Shown here: piece after piece, positions 59,934 to 64,000 of the stretch
Position numbering within the stretch: the stretch's first letter is position 1
Layout: every line of letters starts with the position of its first letter
Assembly: GCF_000003855.2 (NCBI RefSeq)
Contig: NW_003101681.1
Span: 6,049,707 to 6,113,706 of the forward strand
Source of the DNA: Blastomyces gilchristii SLH14081
Taxonomy: Eukaryota > Ascomycota > Eurotiomycetes > Onygenales > Ajellomycetaceae
DNA: 64,000 nucleotides
Direction of reading: 5' to 3'
Notes under the pieces: model-generated
Databases searched by the model: none
What the model saw: only the letters and a program-made list of their open reading frames with translations
Told to the model about the DNA's origin: nothing
Made by a program: the position numbers and the translations under genes

Positions 59934-61368
59934 CACTGCACATGTCTCTGATTTCTCTACTACTCTGTGTACAACATTAATGTCATTTATCACAAGATTG
60001 ACTGAAATGCTAATATAGAAATGTGTACATATATATATAGAGAAATTGAAGAAGAGTGCAGAACTCACAGAATCAGAAGCCAGAATAGAGAAGATGAAGA
60101 TGAAAGAAACAGAAGAAGAAGAAGATACAGAACTGAATAAACAATGATAAGAGTCACTCAGTACTGAACACTTATAACTCAGTGTACACACAATCTTCTC
60201 TGCAGAGAAGGAAGAGAAAGTGACAGAAGAAGCTTAAGAACTGAGAGAGATAGTCTCAGCAGTGTTATCATCTTTGATTAGAATGGCCTCTGATATCAGA
60301 GCAACTAAGAATCATTGTTAACATATGAAAATTATAAAAGCAGAGATAATAATTACTGAACAAATACCTGCTGGCCTTAGAATTGTACATGTAATTACAA
60401 CACATACAAGGCTTCTCAGAAAGAGAGAGAGAAACACAGGGAAATACAGAAAGCAGAACACAGCATGTGAACAGCTCATTCTCATGATAACATCTCAGAC
60501 AAGGTGTATGAGCCTTATGCCTGTGAGTGTAAAAGAGTACAATATCTGCATTTCTATTTCTGAAAACACAGATATCTTTTGCCTGCATCATAAAGTCAGA
60601 CAACAGATACTAGAGAATAGGCTGATATAAATCTATCATTCTGAAGGAATTCATCAGAGTGAATGTCTCTGTAATATTGAACTTTACAGTCATAAAAAGT
60701 TTCTTGATATCTGTGAACATCATAACTTCATACACAGTAAAACTCATAACAATTTTCTCTAAGAACAGAAAAATCAGTGTCAGAAAGAAAAGATAAAAAA
60801 GAAAAAGACTTACAATTTCAACACTGCTGAGAGAGAAAGTGATTCTCTGAGATAAATAGATGATTGTCTTATCATAAATATTTAAAATAAACATAATAAT
60901 TAGTGTTCATAACTGAGCTTCAGATAGTCATGTTGTACACTGTCTTTATATAATAGATTGTTCTAGAGATCAGTAAGAAGAGCAGAAGTGTACATGCTGA
61001 GAAATGTAGTTTATCAAGCCTATGCAACATCTTCTTGAAACAGGGAGAGCTAGTAATGAAGACAGAGGCAGTAAAACCAGGAGTAGTGAGAGTAGAGATC
61101 ACAGGAACAGAGATAGCAGGAGTGGGAGAACCAGACATAGGAACAGATGTAGGAGATTGAGAGGAAGCAGCAGAGAAAGAAACAGAGAGGGCAGAAAGAG
61201 ACACAGAAGACTCAGTCACATATGATATGAACAATTTCTTTATTATCATATTCTTCAAGTTCTCAATCAATGATTCAATATTGAGTTCACTATCATCAGT
61301 GAATGCAGATCTGTCAACATATGAAGATTCTATATGAATAAAAACAACATATCAGCATCTGCATTCAT
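59919..61368 (-). pseudogene. antisense gene of Gypsy-4B (two exons)
   Basis: Same gene as in copy A: ATG at 61368, exon 1 to 60814, 55-bp intron 60813-60759, exon 2 to TAA 59921-59919. Two 1-nt indels (near 61345 and 60325) break the frame relative to copy A, and they cancel in total length (1395 bp without the intron). The protein has a Ser/Thr/Pro-rich stretch (about 61225-61080), the CFKKML-RLDK block (about 61035), a Cys-rich cluster (about 60520-60390: CLRC, TCC, CMCC), a second Ser-rich stretch and a C-terminal segment ending at 59919. It overlaps the end of pol by 15 bp, tail to tail. Antisense ORFs at this place are known in some plant LTR elements. I see no recognisable domain. Confidence 0.75.
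60759..60813 (-). other. predicted intron in the Gypsy-4B antisense gene
   Basis: 55 bp on the - strand, GTAAGT donor, CTGAC-like branch motif and TTCTTAG acceptor, identical in length and signals to 14301-14355 of copy A. Confidence 0.7.
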
Positions 61369-61893
61369 GCAAAATTATGTCAGAAAACACAATTAAAAAC
61401 TCACTGAGAAGAGAAACAGTCAAGAGTATATAAGAAGATGAAGAAGATATGTCATTCATGATAGTATGTTCTGATGATTATTAGAAGATAATAAGTCCTG
61501 ATCACATTTCACAACACATTATACTTACTGCTAATGAACTGCTCAGTATGAGCATTACAATGATGCTTATTATGAGAACAGAGAGCTATTGTCAGAAACA
61601 CATATAATGTAATAGATGAACAGATAGAAAGAGTTGAACAGAAGAAGGAATAGAAATCTTGAATGATGATGACATTTGATGATGATGAAATGAAGAAGAT
61701 GGTTGAAGAATGAGAAAAGTTAGTGAATGAGTAATGTAATATAGTGAAAGTTTCTTTGTGAGAGTGTATACAGAATGCTAGCTGAATCAGGAATAGGTCA
61801 TATGATCATGAAACACTAGTGGTGAGCTAATCCACATGAAGCTAGGGCGTACAACATGGTCACATGAGCGTGACTGAATCTGATGAGAAAGGA

Positions 61894-62073
61894 TGTAGTT
61901 CAGAAGAATGTACAACTGTCAGATAATAACGCGGCCGCTTTCAAACTACTAGTGTATGAATGTAAAGAGGGTCATAGCAGCCACTAATTAATTTAGCGTA
62001 CGAGATTCAATATATATAAGAAGCCAGTGTACGCCTGTAATCATACGCTGGCTTAAGCAACCTTTGAATCACA
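61894..62073 (+). repeat. Gypsy-4B 3' LTR
   Basis: 180 bp, TGTAGTTCAGAAG to TTTGAATCACA, equal in length to the 5' LTR. Followed by the target duplication CATG (62074-62077). The stretch 61375-61893 between the antisense gene and this LTR shows only purine-rich sequence with GATGAT-like repeats around 61665-61700. Confidence 0.95.
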
Positions 62074-62077
62074 CATG

Positions 62078-64000
62078 ACTGTTGTGTCTGCAACTGCTGT
62101 TTTCTCTCTCATCTTTTTCAAAGCATTCTTCAGAATGCGCAGATGCAATTCATACAACAGATAGAATGATAAACACTTGAAGACTGCATGCTGTTAAATT
62201 CATGTGATCAATAGCACCTGCTCAAGATATTTATTTCATAGTCTTGTAGACTTACTCACTAGATATTTTATCAGCATATTGTTCAAGATTTCATTCAAGT
62301 ATTTCATCTTCTCATTTATCTGCAGATGATATGATATTGTTCTACAATGTCTTATCTGTAACTGGCTTATAAAATGCCTCACTACTTCTTCTACAAGGTT
62401 CACATCATTATCAGTTAAAATCTCACATAGTATTTCATAGTTGACATAGATCTCATTATATAGAAACTTTGTTATCATCTTCTCTATCATCTCTGAAACT
62501 GCTTTTACAACTGATCAGTCAGTAGTGTAATCAATAGCAGTGATTATTCATTAATTTTCATTTAATGTTTGTGATAATATGTCTATAAGGTTCATCTTCT
62601 ATCATTTAAACAGTTGTATCATACACTTTATCTGATATTGTACTTTCTCATGTTCTAACTCTTTCTTAGATTCTTTCACAATCTGACAATTCAGGCACTT
62701 ATAAGTATACATCTGAATGTTCTTGATATCTTATCATTCTTTAAGTAAGAGATCATGACATTCATTCATTCTGATTTCTTACACTCTCTCAGTGTGTTTA
62801 ATATGAACTTTCCTTGTATCTGATTCACAGAACTCTCACTCATGAAATCAGGTCTGTAACTGATTGTATCAGATATCACAGCATTCAATCTCTTTCAGTA
62901 TTTAATATGAAGATTATACATTTGAAACTCTGAGATTGAACATGCTAAGCATTTAAAAGATTTTATTATCAATTGTAGATAGATAAGACTTTCATGATCT
63001 GTGATCACTGTTATTGTATGTCTGTTGTTAATATATCTATCTTACAACATCAGTATGTACTTAATCACTAGTAATTTCTTTTCATACACTGAGTAATTGA
63101 GCTCAGTATCTGATAGTTTTCTACTATCATACATTACTGAGTGCAGCTTGTCATTCTTACTCATCTGTAGAAGAGTGTCTCTGATAGCTCATTCAGATGT
63201 ATTTATCTTAATATAGAAAGATTTATCACAATCTGATTAAATAAGTACTGAGAATATTATTACACATTTTCTCAGTATGAGAAAAGCCTCTTCACATGTA
63301 GCATTTCAGATAATTGAATAACACTTCTTCTTTCACAGATTTGCATCTGTTTCTCTTAAGAGATCTGAGAGTGATGTAGATATTCATATAAAATTCTTGA
63401 TAAATCTGCAGTAATATGAGACTAACTTAAGAAACTATTATACATAATATACATTTCTCAGCTGCAGTCAATTCACTATGACATTCAATTTCTCTGAGAT
63501 GAGATATATACAGTCATCACTCACTATATATTCTACAAACTTCAACTCTTCTGTTTCAAACACACACTTTGTTGATTTGATATAGAGCTTATACTCTGTC
63601 AGAGTTATAAGCACTTCATTGAGATGCTTCAGATATTTGTTATATGAGTTTGAAAAGACTAGAATATTATCAAGATATACAAGATATGAGGTTTAATTCT
63701 GTTTATGAAGAATTGTATTCATCATCATTTAAAAGATAACAGATACATTTGTCAGACTGAATAATATTATCAGAAATTCAAACTTCTCTCATTGTATATT
63801 AAACACAGTTTATAGAACTGACAGTTTATCTACACAGATCTGTCAGTATTCTGAGAGAAGATTAATCTTTAATAGATATCAGGTGTTTTCAACTGTATTC
63901 AACTATTGTTGAATCTGTGATAATGAATATTCATTCTTGATCATAAGCTTGTTAAGTGCTTGATAATTGATACACATTTATCACTTCTCACTCATCTTTT
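62078..64000 (-). pseudogene. Gypsy-4A pol, central part (RT to integrase)
   Basis: On the - strand, from 64000 down: RT (about 64000-63470, heavily mutated), RNase H (about 63250-62900), integrase zinc region and core (62490-62236, with LTDN near 62420). The position after NEKM again reads Lys where the family has the catalytic Glu. It ends at the minisatellite (62100-62078), where copy B is inserted. Compared with copy B at 56500-58780 it has many more stops. Confidence 0.85.

Larger units (their letters stand above)
53831..62073 (+). mobile_element. Gypsy-4 copy B, complete element
   Basis: 180-bp LTRs at 53831-54010 and 61894-62073 with TGT...ACA ends and a 4-bp target duplication CATG at 53827-53830 and 62074-62077. 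Order: gag, protease, RT, RNase H, integrase and a long C-terminal tail (+ strand), then the antisense gene (- strand), then a purine tract (GAGAAAGGA) before the 3' LTR. It inserted into copy A of its own family, at the minisatellite, in the opposite orientation. Confidence 0.95.
13048..64000 (-). mobile_element. Gypsy-4 copy A (interrupted, continues beyond window)
   Basis: This gypsy element on the - strand has its 3' LTR at 13048-13215. Its remaining pieces are 13216-15038, 46200-47542, 53810-53830 and 62078-64000, separated by Gypsy-2, the TA-flanked element and Gypsy-4 copy B. The pieces join into one collinear copy when compared with copy B. The 5' part of pol, gag and the 5' LTR lie beyond the right end. 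GACA lies directly left of the LTR and may be part of the target duplication, but the other side is not visible. Confidence 0.88.

Noticed and set aside
1..64000. CRISPR arrays, rRNA, tRNA or host protein-coding genes
   Set aside because: No regularly spaced repeats with spacers, no recognisable tRNA or rRNA core, and every convincing frame belongs to a transposon. I could not run a tRNA scan or database search.

Overview
The window looks like one heterochromatic, repeat-only block from a filamentous ascomycete (Pezizomycotina-type) nuclear genome. I find no host gene, tRNA or rRNA. The evidence for a fungus is: LINEs with a zinc-knuckle ORF1 and an endonuclease/reverse transcriptase/RNase H ORF2 (Tad-like architecture), Ty3/gypsy elements (two with a chromodomain-like segment after integrase), a 55-bp GT-AG intron with a CTGAC branch-like motif, and heavy C-to-T / G-to-A decay like repeat-induced point mutation (RIP). 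The species cannot be named from the sequence. Nearly every reading frame is open except where TGA stands at expected Trp codons or TAA/TAG at expected Gln codons, so the genes are point-mutated pseudogenes rather than rearranged ones.

The layout is a set of nested insertions, and most boundaries can be fixed to the base from target-site duplications (TSDs). A LINE 3' fragment (LINE-0, 157-1052) is abutted by an LTR remnant (1-156). Next comes Gypsy-1 (+ strand, about 1053-13047), interrupted by a full-length LINE-1 (1479-9126) and by a 506-bp TA-flanked MITE (11206-11711). Gypsy-1 is cut at 13047 by Gypsy-4 copy A (- strand), which runs from 13048 past the right edge of the window. Copy A is itself split by three insertions: Gypsy-2 (15039-46194, - strand, TSD CTTCT), a TA-flanked element of unknown class (47543-53809) that carries another MITE, and Gypsy-4 copy B (53831-62073, + strand, TSD CATG).

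Gypsy-2 holds a MITE (17720-18225) and LINE-2 (20443-35487, - strand, 14-bp TSD). LINE-2 holds LINE-3 (27014-34449, - strand, 14-bp TSD) in its 5' UTR. The right LTR of Gypsy-2 is split by Gypsy-3 (37624-45951, + strand, two 533-bp LTRs, TSD TCACA), which holds another MITE (40931-41436). The nesting reaches six levels: LINE-0, Gypsy-1, Gypsy-4A, Gypsy-2, LINE-2, LINE-3.

The most interesting coding signal is in Gypsy-4. Between pol and the 3' LTR, on the strand opposite to pol, both copies carry a gene of about 465 codons with one 55-bp intron, two Ser-rich stretches and a Cys-rich cluster. Its 3' end meets the 3' end of pol tail to tail. In copy A its frame is restored exactly when the intron and the 31-kb Gypsy-2 insertion are removed. 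Other points of interest are the identical-length MITEs with a possible long parent, a GC-rich LINE 5' UTR that largely escaped mutation, and a decay pattern that hits CpC and CpG strongly while many CpA sites survive.
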